From the NCBI RefSeq assembly GCF_039536745.1, contig NZ_BAAAZE010000009.1, forward strand, positions 18,726 to 82,725: 64,000 bases of DNA, given 5' to 3'. The notes beneath the pieces were generated by a model, which searched no databases, had not been told where the DNA came from, and saw only the letters and a list, made by a program, of their open reading frames with translations. The position numbers and the translations under genes are program-made. Positions 33,589-42,154 of this stretch are shown in pieces (position 1 is the first letter of the stretch; every line of letters starts with the position of its first letter). The stretch is from Actimicrobium antarcticum. Lineage in GTDB: Bacteria; Pseudomonadota; Gammaproteobacteria; Burkholderiales; Burkholderiaceae_D.

Positions 33589-34932
33589 ATGAGTGTGAGT
33601 GAAATTAAAGTACCGGATATCGGCGATTTCAAGGAAGTGGAAATCATCGAACTGATGGTCAAGGTCGGCGATACGATCAAGGTGGACCAGTCGCTGATCA
33701 CGGTCGAATCCGACAAGGCCAGCATGGAAATTCCATCCAGCGGTGCCGGCGTGGTCAAGGAATTGAAAGTCAAGGTCGGCGACAAGGTGGCAATGGGTTC
33801 GCTGCTGTTGTTGCTTGAAGCGTCGGATGCGGCAGCACCGGCAGAGACGGCTGCACCGGCAGCGGCCGCTCCTGCTGCACCAGTGTCTGCGCCTGCTGCG
33901 GAAGCAGTACCCGTGGCAGCACCGGTGTCAGCACCCGCCGCCGCCCCGGTCGCGGCAGCACCCGTGGCAACAACCACCGCTCCAGCAGCCCCGGTCGCAG
34001 GAAAGCCCTCCCACGCCTCGCCATCGATCCGCAAGTTCGCCCGCGAACTCGGTGTTGATCTGACGCAGCTCGGCGGTACCGGTCCGAAAGGCCGCATCCT
34101 GCACGAGGATGTCCAGAACTACGTCAAGGCGGTAATCGCGGGCAGCGTCGCGCCGGCTGGGTCGGGCGTGCCGCGCAACGGTTCCGGTGCCGGTCTTGAC
34201 CTGCTGCCGTGGCCATCGCTGGATTTCGCGAAGTTCGGTAGCACCGAATTGCAGCCGCTATCGCGCATCAAGAAACTCAGTGGTCCGAACCTGCATCGCA
34301 ACTGGGTCATGATTCCGCATGTCACGCAATTCGACGAAGCCGACGTCACCGACCTCGAAGAATTCCGCAAGTCGTCGAACGCGGCGCTGGCCAAGTCCGG
34401 CGTCAAGCTGACCATGCTGGCGTTCGTCATCAAGGCCAGTGTCGCTGCGCTGAAAAAATTCCCGGCTTTCAATTCGTCGCTGGATGCCAAGTGCGAGAAC
34501 CTGATCCTGAAGCATTACTACAACATCGGTTTTGCCGCCGATACCCCGAACGGCCTGATGGTTCCGGTGATCAAGGACGTCGACAAAAAAGGCATTTCAC
34601 AGATCGCGACCGAGATGGGAGAACTGTCCGCGCAGGCGCGAGACGGCAAGCTCAAGGCGGCCGACATGCAGGGCGCGACCTTCACGATTTCATCGCTGGG
34701 TGGCATCGGCGGCACGCTGTTCACGCCGATCATCAACGCGCCTGAAGTCGCCATTCTTGGCTTGTCGAAAGCCTCGATCAAGCCGGTCTGGGATGGCAAG
34801 CAATTCCAGCCACGCCTGATGATGGGGACATCGCTGTCGTACGACCACCGCGTCGTCGATGGCGCGATGGGTGCACGCTTCTCGGTGTACCTGTCGGATG
34901 CGCTGGCCGACCTGCGCCGCACGCTGCTGTAA
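33589..34932 (+). CDS. aceF: Dihydrolipoamide acetyltransferase E2 of pyruvate dehydrogenase
   Basis: This 447-residue protein has one lipoyl domain (residues 1-75, lipoylated Lys43 in ESDKASMEI), a long flexible Ala/Pro/Val linker (about 80-140), and the E1/E3-binding domain (SPSIRKFARELGVDLTQLGG). The catalytic domain ends at SYDHRVVDGAMGARF, which includes the DHRxxDG active site. E2 forms the core of the complex and passes the acetyl group to CoA. Only one lipoyl domain is present, against three in the E. coli protein; a second is carried by the downstream E3. Confidence 0.97.
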   Translation: MSVSEIKVPDIGDFKEVEIIELMVKVGDTIKVDQSLITVESDKASMEIPSSGAGVVKELKVKVGDKVAMGSLLLLLEASDAAAPAETAAPAAAAPAAPVSAPAAEAVPVAAPVSAPAAAPVAAAPVATTTAPAAPVAGKPSHASPSIRKFARELGVDLTQLGGTGPKGRILHEDVQNYVKAVIAGSVAPAGSGVPRNGSGAGLDLLPWPSLDFAKFGSTELQPLSRIKKLSGPNLHRNWVMIPHVTQFDEADVTDLEEFRKSSNAALAKSGVKLTMLAFVIKASVAALKKFPAFNSSLDAKCENLILKHYYNIGFAADTPNGLMVPVIKDVDKKGISQIATEMGELSAQARDGKLKAADMQGATFTISSLGGIGGTLFTPIINAPEVAILGLSKASIKPVWDGKQFQPRLMMGTSLSYDHRVVDGAMGARFSVYLSDALADLRRTLL

Positions 34933-35073
34933 CAATAGCCGGTCAGTCGCGCAGTCCAGTGCAATACAGCCAGTGAATACAGCGCGCGGCGTCGCCATGG
35001 TGGCGCCAGCGCGGACCAGACAATGCAACACCACCTCGCGCCAGCGCGAGTGATGACAACGGAGCCATGAACC
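34933..35073. other. aceF-lpdA spacer with two dyads
   Basis: The 141-base gap holds a near-perfect palindrome around GGCGTCGCCATGGTGGCGCC (34989-35008) and a second dyad CTCGCGC/GCGCGAG (35035-35050) shortly before the lpdA start. These may stabilise or process the 3' end of the aceEF message and set the E3 ratio. No separate promoter is evident. Confidence 0.45.
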
Positions 35074-36867
35074 ATGAGTCTGATCGAAGTGAAAGTCCCG
35101 GATATCGGTGATTTCAAGGAAGTGGAAGTGATCGAATTGCTGGTCAAGCCGGGCGATACGATCAAGGTCGATCAATCGCTGATCACGGTCGAGTCCGACA
35201 AGGCGAGCATGGAGATTCCGTCCAGCCACGCTGGTGTCATCAAGGAATTGAAGATCAAGGTCGGCGACAAGGTGGCAATGGGTTCGCTGTTGCTGATGCT
35301 GGAAGCGAGCAATGCTGCTGCGCCAGCGGCCGCCACACCTGCTGCGGCACCGACGGCAGTTGCGCCGGCTGTTGCAGCGGCAGCGCCGGTAGCGGCAACC
35401 GCATCGGCCACTGCGCCGGCATCCGCTCCGGCCGCCGCCAGCTTCACGGGCAAGGCCGATATCGAATGCGACACGCTGGTACTCGGCGCCGGTCCGGGCG
35501 GCTATACCGCTGCGTTCCGTGCTGCCGACCTCGGCCAGAAAGTCGTCCTGATCGAACGTTACCAGACCCTCGGCGGCGTCTGCCTGAACGTCGGTTGTAT
35601 TCCTTCCAAAGCACTGCTGCATGCCGCAAAAGTGATTACCGAAGCCGAAGAAATGTCCCACTTCGGTATCAAGATGTCGTCGCCGGAAATCGACCTCGAC
35701 ACGCTGCGTAGCTGGAAAGACGGCATCATCAAGAAATTGACCGGCGGTCTGACCAGCCTGGCCAAGGCGCGCAAAGTCCAGGTCGTCGAAGGCAAGGGTG
35801 CATTTTCGTCAGCCAACACGGTAACAGTCGAGACCAAGGATGGCAGCAAGGTCATTGCGTTCAAACACGCGATCATCGCGGCCGGTTCCGCCGTCGCGAA
35901 AATTCCGGGTTTCCCGTACGACGATGCACGCGTGATCGACTCGACCGGCGCACTCGAACTGCGCCAGATCCCGAAAAAAATGCTGGTTATCGGCGGCGGC
36001 ATCATCGGGCTGGAAATGGCCTGCGTGTACGATGCATTGGGCACAAAAATCACCGTCGTCGAATTTGCCGATGGCCTGATTCCGGCTGCCGACCGCGACA
36101 TGGTGCGGCCACTGCAAAAGCGCATCGAAAAACGCTACGACGCGATTTTCCTGAAAACCAAAGTCACCAGACTGGAAGCCCGCGACGACGGTTTGCTGGC
36201 GACCTTCGAAGGCGATGCAGCACCGAAAGAACCGCAACTGTTCGACATGGTGCTGATGGCTGTTGGCCGTCGTCCGAACGGCAGGGAAGTGGGGGCCGAC
36301 AAGGCTGGCGTGATCGTCAACGAGCGCGGCTTCATCCCGGTCGACAAACAGCAGCGCACCAACGTCGCCAACATCTTCGCGATTGGCGACATCTGCGGCG
36401 ATCCGATGCTGGCGCACAAAGCCACCAACGAAGCCAAGGTAGCTGCCGAAGTCATCGGTGGCCACAAGGTCCAGTTCGACGCGATGACGATTCCATCGGT
36501 CGCGTACACCGACCCGGAAATCGCGTGGATGGGCGTCACCGAAACCGACGCCAAGGCGCAGGGCATTCCGTTTGAAAAAGTCAATTTCCCGTGGGCGGCG
36601 AGTGGTCGTGCGCTGGCGGTGGGGCGCGACGAAGGCTCGACCAAGCTGTTGTGGGACCCGGCCACCAAGCGCCTGATTGGCGCCGGTATCGTTGGCGTGA
36701 ATGCCGGCGAATTGCTGGCCGAGCTGGTGCTGGCGATGGAAATGGGCGCGGACCTCGAAGACCTTGCACTGACCATCCATGCCCATCCGACTTTGTCGGA
36801 GACACCGATGTTCGCTGCCGAAATGGCGTTGGGGACGATTACGGATTTGTATATTCCGAAGAAGTAA
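35074..36867 (+). CDS. lpdA: Dihydrolipoamide dehydrogenase E3 with N-terminal lipoyl domain
   Basis: This 597-residue fusion has a lipoyl domain (residues 1-75, Lys43 in ESDKASMEI) nearly identical to that of aceF and an Ala-rich linker (85-120). The FAD-disulfide oxidoreductase follows: VLGAGPGGYTAAFRAADLG, redox pair GGVCLNVGCIPSK, and interface HAHPTLSETP with the catalytic His-Glu. It reoxidises dihydrolipoyl groups with NAD. Lipoyl-bearing E3 is known from Neisseria, Cupriavidus and other betaproteobacteria. AACGGAG lies 11 bases before the ATG. Confidence 0.97.
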   Translation: MSLIEVKVPDIGDFKEVEVIELLVKPGDTIKVDQSLITVESDKASMEIPSSHAGVIKELKIKVGDKVAMGSLLLMLEASNAAAPAAATPAAAPTAVAPAVAAAAPVAATASATAPASAPAAASFTGKADIECDTLVLGAGPGGYTAAFRAADLGQKVVLIERYQTLGGVCLNVGCIPSKALLHAAKVITEAEEMSHFGIKMSSPEIDLDTLRSWKDGIIKKLTGGLTSLAKARKVQVVEGKGAFSSANTVTVETKDGSKVIAFKHAIIAAGSAVAKIPGFPYDDARVIDSTGALELRQIPKKMLVIGGGIIGLEMACVYDALGTKITVVEFADGLIPAADRDMVRPLQKRIEKRYDAIFLKTKVTRLEARDDGLLATFEGDAAPKEPQLFDMVLMAVGRRPNGREVGADKAGVIVNERGFIPVDKQQRTNVANIFAIGDICGDPMLAHKATNEAKVAAEVIGGHKVQFDAMTIPSVAYTDPEIAWMGVTETDAKAQGIPFEKVNFPWAASGRALAVGRDEGSTKLLWDPATKRLIGAGIVGVNAGELLAELVLAMEMGADLEDLALTIHAHPTLSETPMFAAEMALGTITDLYIPKK

Positions 36868-36891
36868 TCCGCTACCGAACCTTTGCCATCG

Positions 36892-36925
36892 ACCCGTCAC
36901 CGCAATCGCGCTGACGGGTTTTTTT
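36892..36925 (+). terminator. Rho-independent terminator after lpdA
   Basis: The arms ACCCGTCA and TGACGGGT (36892-36899, 36912-36919) are followed by seven T residues. It closes the aceE-aceF-lpdA unit. Confidence 0.9.
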
Positions 36926-37142
36926 ACGCCGCCAGTTTTTCTGGTTCGGTCTCGACAACGTCGCATTCCACCAGCACGGCTTCTTGCGTCAGCATCCCGA
37001 ACAGGATCGTTAGGTCGGCTATCTGGATCAATAAACGACCTTCATTGGCTTCGATGACATCAGTGACCAGCGTCGGCTCTGTCGACCGAACGACAACAGC
37101 AGATTGATTTGCGCTACGACGAATGCCATCGCAGTATGTAGC
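36924..37142 (-). other. In-frame open stretch beyond the PaiB-like stop, possible remnant
   Basis: Directly after the TGA of the PaiB-like gene (37143-37145) the same frame stays open for 72 codons to a TAA at 36924. The later part reads like real protein (VTDVIEANEGRLLIQIADLT, then ILFGMLTQEAVLVECDVVE), but it has no suitable start codon. It could be a decayed small gene or a former C-terminal extension. It is not called as a gene. Confidence 0.3.
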
Positions 37143-37787
37143 TCACTGGCCGTTACTGATTGGTCCCTGTAGGGGCCAGTGGCCAAGACGCTGCATCCAC
37201 TGCGCAATGGCCTGTTCATTCTCGCCGCCTGCGTCGTGCCAGGCTTGCATCTGTGGTTTGTCGTCGGCCAGTCGATGCTGGCCGAGCTTGAACTTGCCTT
37301 CCAGTCGGTCAACCCGGATCGTGAATGCGACGATGGCATTGAGCAGGCCGGCGCGCAGGCCGTCATCGAGCTGGTCGAACTGCGCGTGATAGGCAGGCTC
37401 GTGATGCTGCACCAGCGCTGCCAGCAATGCCAGTTTGGACGCGTCATCGTGCTCGATGACGGCGTTGCCGCTGGCATGGACGGCGATGTAATTCCAGGTC
37501 GGCACCCGGTTCGGTTTTGTGTACAGCGTCGGAGAAATGTACGTGTGCGGCCCATGAAATATCACCAGCGCCGACGGGCCAGCTTCCAGTGCCTGCCAGT
37601 GCGGATTGGCCCGCGCCACATGACCGTCGATCTGCACCACGCCATCGATCTGCCGCGCCAGCACCGGCACATGGGTGGCGAACGGCATGCCATCGACGGT
37701 CGAGACCAGCGTCGCAAAGTTATAGCGCTGCATCACCTCCAGCAGCAGCGCCGGGTCTTCCTCGCGGAAGTGCTGCGGCACGTACAC
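37143..37787 (-). CDS. PaiB-like FMN-binding protein
   Basis: This 214-residue protein matches the PaiB/YPL067-type family of FMN-binding split-barrel proteins. It starts MYVPQHFREEDPALLLEVMQ and has YNFATLVSTVDGMPFATHVP, VIFHGPHTYISPTLY and VPTWNYIAVHASG. The Bacillus PaiB was described as a transcriptional repressor of sporulation and protease genes, but the biochemical role of homologues is unsettled. It follows the argD-type gene by 3 bases and is probably cotranscribed. Confidence 0.88.
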   Translation of the reverse strand: MYVPQHFREEDPALLLEVMQRYNFATLVSTVDGMPFATHVPVLARQIDGVVQIDGHVARANPHWQALEAGPSALVIFHGPHTYISPTLYTKPNRVPTWNYIAVHASGNAVIEHDDASKLALLAALVQHHEPAYHAQFDQLDDGLRAGLLNAIVAFTIRVDRLEGKFKLGQHRLADDKPQMQAWHDAGGENEQAIAQWMQRLGHWPLQGPISNGQ

Positions 37788-37790
37788 GAG

Positions 37791-38993
37791 TCAGTGTCCG
37801 AGCTGGCGCATGACAGTCGACAGCATCGCCAGCAACTGGTCGATTTCGGCATGCGTAACCGTCAGCGCCGGCATGAAACGCAACAGGTCGGGACGTGGCG
37901 AGTTCAGCAGCAGGCCGAGCGGTTCCAGATTGCGCGCCGCTTCGACGATTTGCGGACCGATATCCTTGCCCAGCTTCAGGGCACGCAGCAAGCCTTCGCC
38001 GCGTTCTCCCTGCAAACCGTGTTGCTCGCTCAACGCCAGCAAACCCTGGCGCAGATACGCACCCTTGTCCTTCACCGATTGCAGGAAACCCGGCGCCAGC
38101 AACGCATCAGCCACCGCCACGCCGACGGCTGTCATCAACGGGTTGCCGTTGTAGGTGCCGCCCTGTTCACCCGGTTCGAAGCAGGCGATCTGTTCCCGGC
38201 ACAGCAGCGCGGCCAGTGGCACGCCACCGCCGATGCCTTTGCCCAGTGTCATGATGTCGGGTTCAATGCCCGACAGCTGATACGCGAACAGTTCGCCGGT
38301 GCGTCCCATGCCGCTCTGGACTTCATCGACCATCAGCAGGATGCCGCGTTCTTTGGTCAATGCGCGCAGGGCCTGCATGAATTCCCGTGTGGCCGGAATC
38401 ACGCCACCTTCGCCTTGTACCGGTTCGAGCATCACGCCGATGGTTTTGTCGGTGATCAGGCGTTCGACACTGGCGATGTCGTTGAGGTCGGCTTTCGGAA
38501 AGCCGTCGACCTGTGGCGCATACATCGTGTCCCAGCCGGGCTTGCCGCTGGCCGACATGGTGGCCAGCGTCCGGCCGTGAAAGCTATGGTCGAAGGTGAT
38601 GATTTCATAGCGGTTGGCGCCGGCGGCGTTCTTGAATTTTTTGCCATATTTGCGCGCCAGCTTGATTGCGCCTTCGTTGGCTTCGGCGCCGCTGCTGGCA
38701 AAAAACACGCGGTCGAAACACGAGTTCGCGGTCAGCCGCGCTGCCAGCGCAATCGATGGCTCATTGAAAAATGCCGGCGACGGGTTGATCAGTTTTTTTG
38801 ATTGCGCCACCAGCGCGTCGCTGATGCATTGCGGCGCATGGCCGAGGCAATTCACGGCCCATCCCTGCAGGTAATCGAGATAGCGCTTGCCGGTGCTATC
38901 GGTCATCCACATGCCGCTGCCTTCGGTAAAGACGATCTGGGGCCGGTTCGTGATGAACATCAGCGCATTGACTTCGTATTGGTTGAATTCCAT
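37791..38993 (-). CDS. argD: Acetylornithine aminotransferase (class III)
   Basis: This 400-residue PLP enzyme transaminates N-acetylornithine in arginine synthesis. Motifs are FASSGAEANEGAIKLARKYG, FHGRTLATMSASG, the PLP-facing VDEVQSGMGRTGELFAYQ, and the Schiff-base Lys in MTLGKGIGGGVPLAALL. Class III enzymes overlap in specificity (succinylornithine, GABA), so the substrate is the likely rather than certain one. No other arg genes are adjacent. The PaiB-like gene follows. Confidence 0.88.
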   Translation of the reverse strand: MEFNQYEVNALMFITNRPQIVFTEGSGMWMTDSTGKRYLDYLQGWAVNCLGHAPQCISDALVAQSKKLINPSPAFFNEPSIALAARLTANSCFDRVFFASSGAEANEGAIKLARKYGKKFKNAAGANRYEIITFDHSFHGRTLATMSASGKPGWDTMYAPQVDGFPKADLNDIASVERLITDKTIGVMLEPVQGEGGVIPATREFMQALRALTKERGILLMVDEVQSGMGRTGELFAYQLSGIEPDIMTLGKGIGGGVPLAALLCREQIACFEPGEQGGTYNGNPLMTAVGVAVADALLAPGFLQSVKDKGAYLRQGLLALSEQHGLQGERGEGLLRALKLGKDIGPQIVEAARNLEPLGLLLNSPRPDLLRFMPALTVTHAEIDQLLAMLSTVMRQLGH

Positions 38994-39045
38994 TTTCAGC
39001 GACTCCGCGAGGGCAAGGACAAGTAATCAAAAAAGCGAAAAAAAG

Positions 39046-39077
39046 GCGAAAAAAAAGCCACAGGGTCAGCCTGTGGC
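39046..39077 (-). terminator. Rho-independent terminator after the ferredoxin-type reductase
   Basis: The arms GCCACAGG and CCTGTGGC (39057-39064, 39070-39077) flank a 5-base loop. Read leftward, a run of T residues follows. It lies 148 bases beyond the reductase stop and before the argD-type gene. Confidence 0.85.
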
Positions 39078-39224
39078 GTGAGTATCAGCAAACAATCACC
39101 CGCACGGCTTTCCGGACTGTGGCAGTCGGGTTCGGCGTCGCGCTAGATGCTGGGTGATAGTCATGCATGGATGGTAGGGCGTTTTGCGCAGTGCGTCAAA
39201 ACGTTTTTTCCGGTGTGCATGGCA

Positions 39225-40268
39225 TCAGCCCGATATCGTCTGACCACGGGCGATATCGGCCTCGTTGATGAAGGCATCGGCAAAGAATTCCTCTTCCGGC
39301 AACGTGCACTCGGCCATGAAATCGCTCTTGGCGGCGTCGACCATTACAGGTACACCGCAGGCGTAGACCTGGTAGCCGCTCAGGTCAGGCAGATCGTCGA
39401 CCACTGCCCGGTGCACAAAACCGCTGCGCCCGGCCCAGCCGTCTTCGGGCAAAGCGTTCGAAATCACCGGTACATACGAAAAGCCGGGCAGGGTGCGGGC
39501 CCATTCTTCGCACAGCGCGTGCATGTACAGGTCTTGCGGGCGTCGACCACCCCAGTACAGCACCATGGGCCGGTTGCTGTTTTTTTCGGTGGCCTGTTCG
39601 ATGATGGCCTTGATCGGCGCAAAACCTGTACCTGACGCCAGCAGCACGATCGGTTTATCGGATTCGTCCCGCAGGAAAAAGCTGCCGAGCGGACCTTCGA
39701 AGCGCAGGATGTCGCGCTCTTTCATCGTACTGAAAACATGGTCGGTGAACAAGCCGCCCGGAGTATGGCGCACATGCAGCGTGATGAATTCGTCGAGGTG
39801 CGGGGCGTTGGCCATGCTGTAGCTGCGGCGCTTGCCATCTTTCAGCAGGAACTCGATGTATTGACCGGCGCGATATTGCAGGCGTTCATTGGCGGGCAAT
39901 TGCAGCGACAACACGATCACGTCTTCGCTGAGGCGCTCCAGCTTCGCGACCCGCGACGGCAGTTTCTTGATCGGGAATTCGCCGATGCCGACCACTTCGC
40001 GCACTTCGATGTGCAAGTCGCTGTGCGGGGTGGCGCAGCAAAACAGCGAGGCGCCGTCTTCCTCTTCGGCAGCAGTCAATGCCTTGGCCTGATGCGTTCC
40101 GTGTGTAACGCTACCGGCTTTCACCTTGCCCTTGCAGCTGCCACAGGCGCCGTTCTTGCAGCCGTACGGCAGGCCGACACCGGCACGGATGGCGGCGGCA
40201 AGGACGGTTTCATCGGCAGCGCAGCTGAATTGTCGGCCGCTAGGCGCGACAGTAATTTGGAAAGTCAT
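39225..40268 (-). CDS. Ferredoxin-type flavin oxidoreductase (annotated class: CDP-6-deoxy-glucoseen reductase)
   Basis: This 347-residue three-domain reductase has an N-terminal plant-type 2Fe-2S ferredoxin (GCKNGACGSCKGKV at about 35-50, last Cys in SLFCCATP), an FAD domain with RRSYSMANAP, and an NAD domain (LASGTGFAPIKAIIEQA). Close relatives in Burkholderiales are often named after AscD/DdhD, but without sugar genes nearby that pathway is unlikely. It more probably passes electrons from NAD(P)H to an unknown oxygenase or reductase. It is divergent from the YeeZ-like gene with only 12 bases between start codons. Confidence 0.85.
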   Translation of the reverse strand: MTFQITVAPSGRQFSCAADETVLAAAIRAGVGLPYGCKNGACGSCKGKVKAGSVTHGTHQAKALTAAEEEDGASLFCCATPHSDLHIEVREVVGIGEFPIKKLPSRVAKLERLSEDVIVLSLQLPANERLQYRAGQYIEFLLKDGKRRSYSMANAPHLDEFITLHVRHTPGGLFTDHVFSTMKERDILRFEGPLGSFFLRDESDKPIVLLASGTGFAPIKAIIEQATEKNSNRPMVLYWGGRRPQDLYMHALCEEWARTLPGFSYVPVISNALPEDGWAGRSGFVHRAVVDDLPDLSGYQVYACGVPVMVDAAKSDFMAECTLPEEEFFADAFINEADIARGQTISG

Positions 40269-40280
40269 ACAATCCCGAAC

Positions 40281-41222
40281 ATGAAAAAAAATGTGAACAT
40301 GAAAAAAACCGGTCGACCACGGTTACTGATCCTGGGCTGCGGCGATGTTGGCATGCGGTTGCTGCCGCTGGTGCGCGAGCGCTTCCGGGTATTTGCCGTG
40401 ACCAGCCAGCTTGAACGCCGCGACGCATTACGCGCGGCCGGTGCAATTCCGATTGTCGCCAACCTGGACGAGCCGCACACGCTTGCCCGGCTGGCTGGTC
40501 TGGCACCGCACATCATTCATCTGGCACCACCGCAATCTGACGGCGTGACGGATCGGCGCACGCGCAACCTGATTCGTATTTTACCTGAGCACGCCACGGT
40601 CGTTTATGTCAGCACCAGCGGTGTCTATGGCGATTGTGGTGGTGCGCTGGTGCCTGAAACCCGACCGGTCAATCCGACCAACGTGCGCGCCCGGCGGCGA
40701 GTCGACGCAGAACAGTGCTTGCGCGCATGGGCCCGCCGCAACATGGGGCGACTGGGCATCCTGCGTGTTCCCGGTATTTACGGTGCGGACCGATTGCCCA
40801 TCGAGCGCCTGAAAAAAGGCACGCCGGCGCTGATCGACGCTGACGATGTCTACACCAATCATATTCATGCCGATGATCTCGCGCGCATCGTGGCGACGGC
40901 GTTGTTCCGGCTGCAGCCGAACCGGTCGGTGCATACCGTCGATGATTCCGACATGAAGATGGCTGCGTATTTCGATCTCGTCGCCGATACCTTCGGCCTG
41001 GCGCGCCCGCCCCGGTTGCCGCGCGCGCAACTCAAGGACATCGTATCGCCGATGCTGCTGTCGTTCATGTCGGAGTCGCGCCGGCTCAGCAATCGCCGCA
41101 TGAAAGAGGAGCTGGGTATCCGGTTGCTGTATCCGCAAGTGGCCGATGCCTTGCGCGATCACCACCTTGCCTCGGCGCGCGATGTGCCGGTCAAGCTAAG
41201 TGCGGGACCGAACAATGCCTGA
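40281..41222 (+). CDS. NAD-dependent epimerase/dehydratase-like protein (YeeZ type)
   Basis: This 313-residue Rossmann protein has RLLILGCGDVGMRLLPLVRE near the N-terminus, VVYVSTSGVYGDCGG with the SDR-type Ser/Tyr region, RVPGIYGADRLP, and IHADDLARIVATAL. It resembles the extended-SDR YeeZ/ActC group of unknown substrate. Two starts are possible, at 40281 and 40299; the start region carries a tandem repeat of GAACATGAAAAAAA (40277 and 40295). The gene is nearly back-to-back with the reductase, so each promoter must lie inside the other gene. Confidence 0.8.
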   Translation: MKKNVNMKKTGRPRLLILGCGDVGMRLLPLVRERFRVFAVTSQLERRDALRAAGAIPIVANLDEPHTLARLAGLAPHIIHLAPPQSDGVTDRRTRNLIRILPEHATVVYVSTSGVYGDCGGALVPETRPVNPTNVRARRRVDAEQCLRAWARRNMGRLGILRVPGIYGADRLPIERLKKGTPALIDADDVYTNHIHADDLARIVATALFRLQPNRSVHTVDDSDMKMAAYFDLVADTFGLARPPRLPRAQLKDIVSPMLLSFMSESRRLSNRRMKEELGIRLLYPQVADALRDHHLASARDVPVKLSAGPNNA

Positions 41223-41276
41223 CGTGATTCGGCGTTAGCATACGTATTCCCGGAAATACTCATTTACCAAGGATCC

Positions 41277-41585
41277 ATGATGAAAAAAATTCTGATGACA
41301 GCACTCACCGGCGCATTGCTGTGTACTGGCGCTTCTTCGTTTGCTGCGAGCCACACCGCTGCTCCTGCAGCAGGTCCGGCGGGTGGCATGATGGCAAAAG
41401 ACATGAATCACGGCCACGATATGAGCAAGAAGGACATGATGAAAGACATGGACGCCAATAATGACGGTCTGATTTCGAAAGAAGAATTCATGAAACATCA
41501 TGAAAAAATGTTCGATGCAATGCCAAAGAACAAAGATGGATTGGTTGACATGAAGAGCATGCACATGGGTGACAAGAAAAAGTAA
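41277..41585 (+). CDS. Exported EF-hand protein
   Basis: This 102-residue protein has a signal peptide (MMKKILMTALTGALLCTGAS, cleavage after SFA) and a Met/His/Lys-rich body. One canonical EF-hand loop is DANNDGLISKEE (residues 59-70, ligands at 1, 3, 5, 7, 9 and 12). A second degenerate loop is PKNKDGLVDMKS. It is likely periplasmic and calcium-binding; the Met/His richness could also suit metal ions such as copper. AAGGA precedes the start. A terminator lies 30 bases downstream. Confidence 0.85.
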   Translation: MMKKILMTALTGALLCTGASSFAASHTAAPAAGPAGGMMAKDMNHGHDMSKKDMMKDMDANNDGLISKEEFMKHHEKMFDAMPKNKDGLVDMKSMHMGDKKK

Positions 41586-41614
41586 GAGTTCGATTATTTC
41601 TTGTTGACCGCAAT

Positions 41615-41676
41615 AAAAAAGACAGGCGTTTGAACGGCCCCCACACTGTTGGACGGTTAGTTTGCCTGTCTTTTTT
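41615..41676. terminator. Terminator after the EF-hand gene
   Basis: AAAAAAGACAGGC (41615-41627) pairs with GCCTGTCTTTTTT (41664-41676), giving a 13-bp stem with a 36-base loop, bidirectional. The same stem sequence is used again at 42106-42135. Confidence 0.8.
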
Positions 41677-42105
41677 ATTACGTGGCATCCGCTACGCGAC
41701 CCAAGTATCCGGAGCCGTCACGTCAGGGATCGGTTTCATGGGACGGGTAACTTGCCAAGATAGTCCGGATTCCAGCTCGGGTGTCGAATTGCGAAGGCCA
41801 CCCTCTCCATCTTCCACCGCGGTCGCCGGTGGGATAAGCGGATCGTAGCCCACTTGCCCAAGCCACTTGCACCCGGTTTGTCGAGAGGGACCACAGTTGG
41901 TTTCAATTGTCGAAGACGCCTTAGCGACCTCTGCCGACACGTAATGCATGTCGGGCTTTGACGCTCAATCTGCGGGTTGGCGGTAGAAGCGCTACCTACG
42001 CGGCAGCCTTTGCAGTACGACTTGTGGACTGTGCAGCCTCCTAGTCCGCTTGGCACATCGTCTGCCGTCCTTTGCAAATGCGCCGCCTGGATCGGTCGCA
42101 CCCAT
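41677..42105. other. Non-coding stretch between two matching terminators
   Basis: About 430 bases separate the two hairpins. Leftward frames of 85 and 121 codons exist (41692-41949, 41736-42101), but codon use and composition are unconvincing and no domain is recognisable. It may be decayed sequence. Confidence 0.45.
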
Positions 42106-42135
42106 AAAAAAAGACAGGCAATGCCTGTCTTTTTT
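42106..42135. terminator. Bidirectional terminator after the first Ala/Lys-rich gene
   Basis: GACAGGC (42113-42119) and GCCTGTC (42123-42129) flank a 3-base loop, with an A run on the left and a T run on the right. It ends the leftward gene that stops at 42155. Confidence 0.9.
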
Positions 42136-42154
42136 CGTATGACGCGGTAATGAA

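Noticed and set aside
39738..40280. N-terminal extension of the YeeZ-like gene by 181 codons
   Set aside because: It is antisense to the ferredoxin-type reductase and lacks similarity; the Rossmann start lies after 40281.
41692..42101. 85- and 121-codon leftward frames between the two matching terminators
   Set aside because: No family features, atypical composition, and mutually overlapping in different frames.
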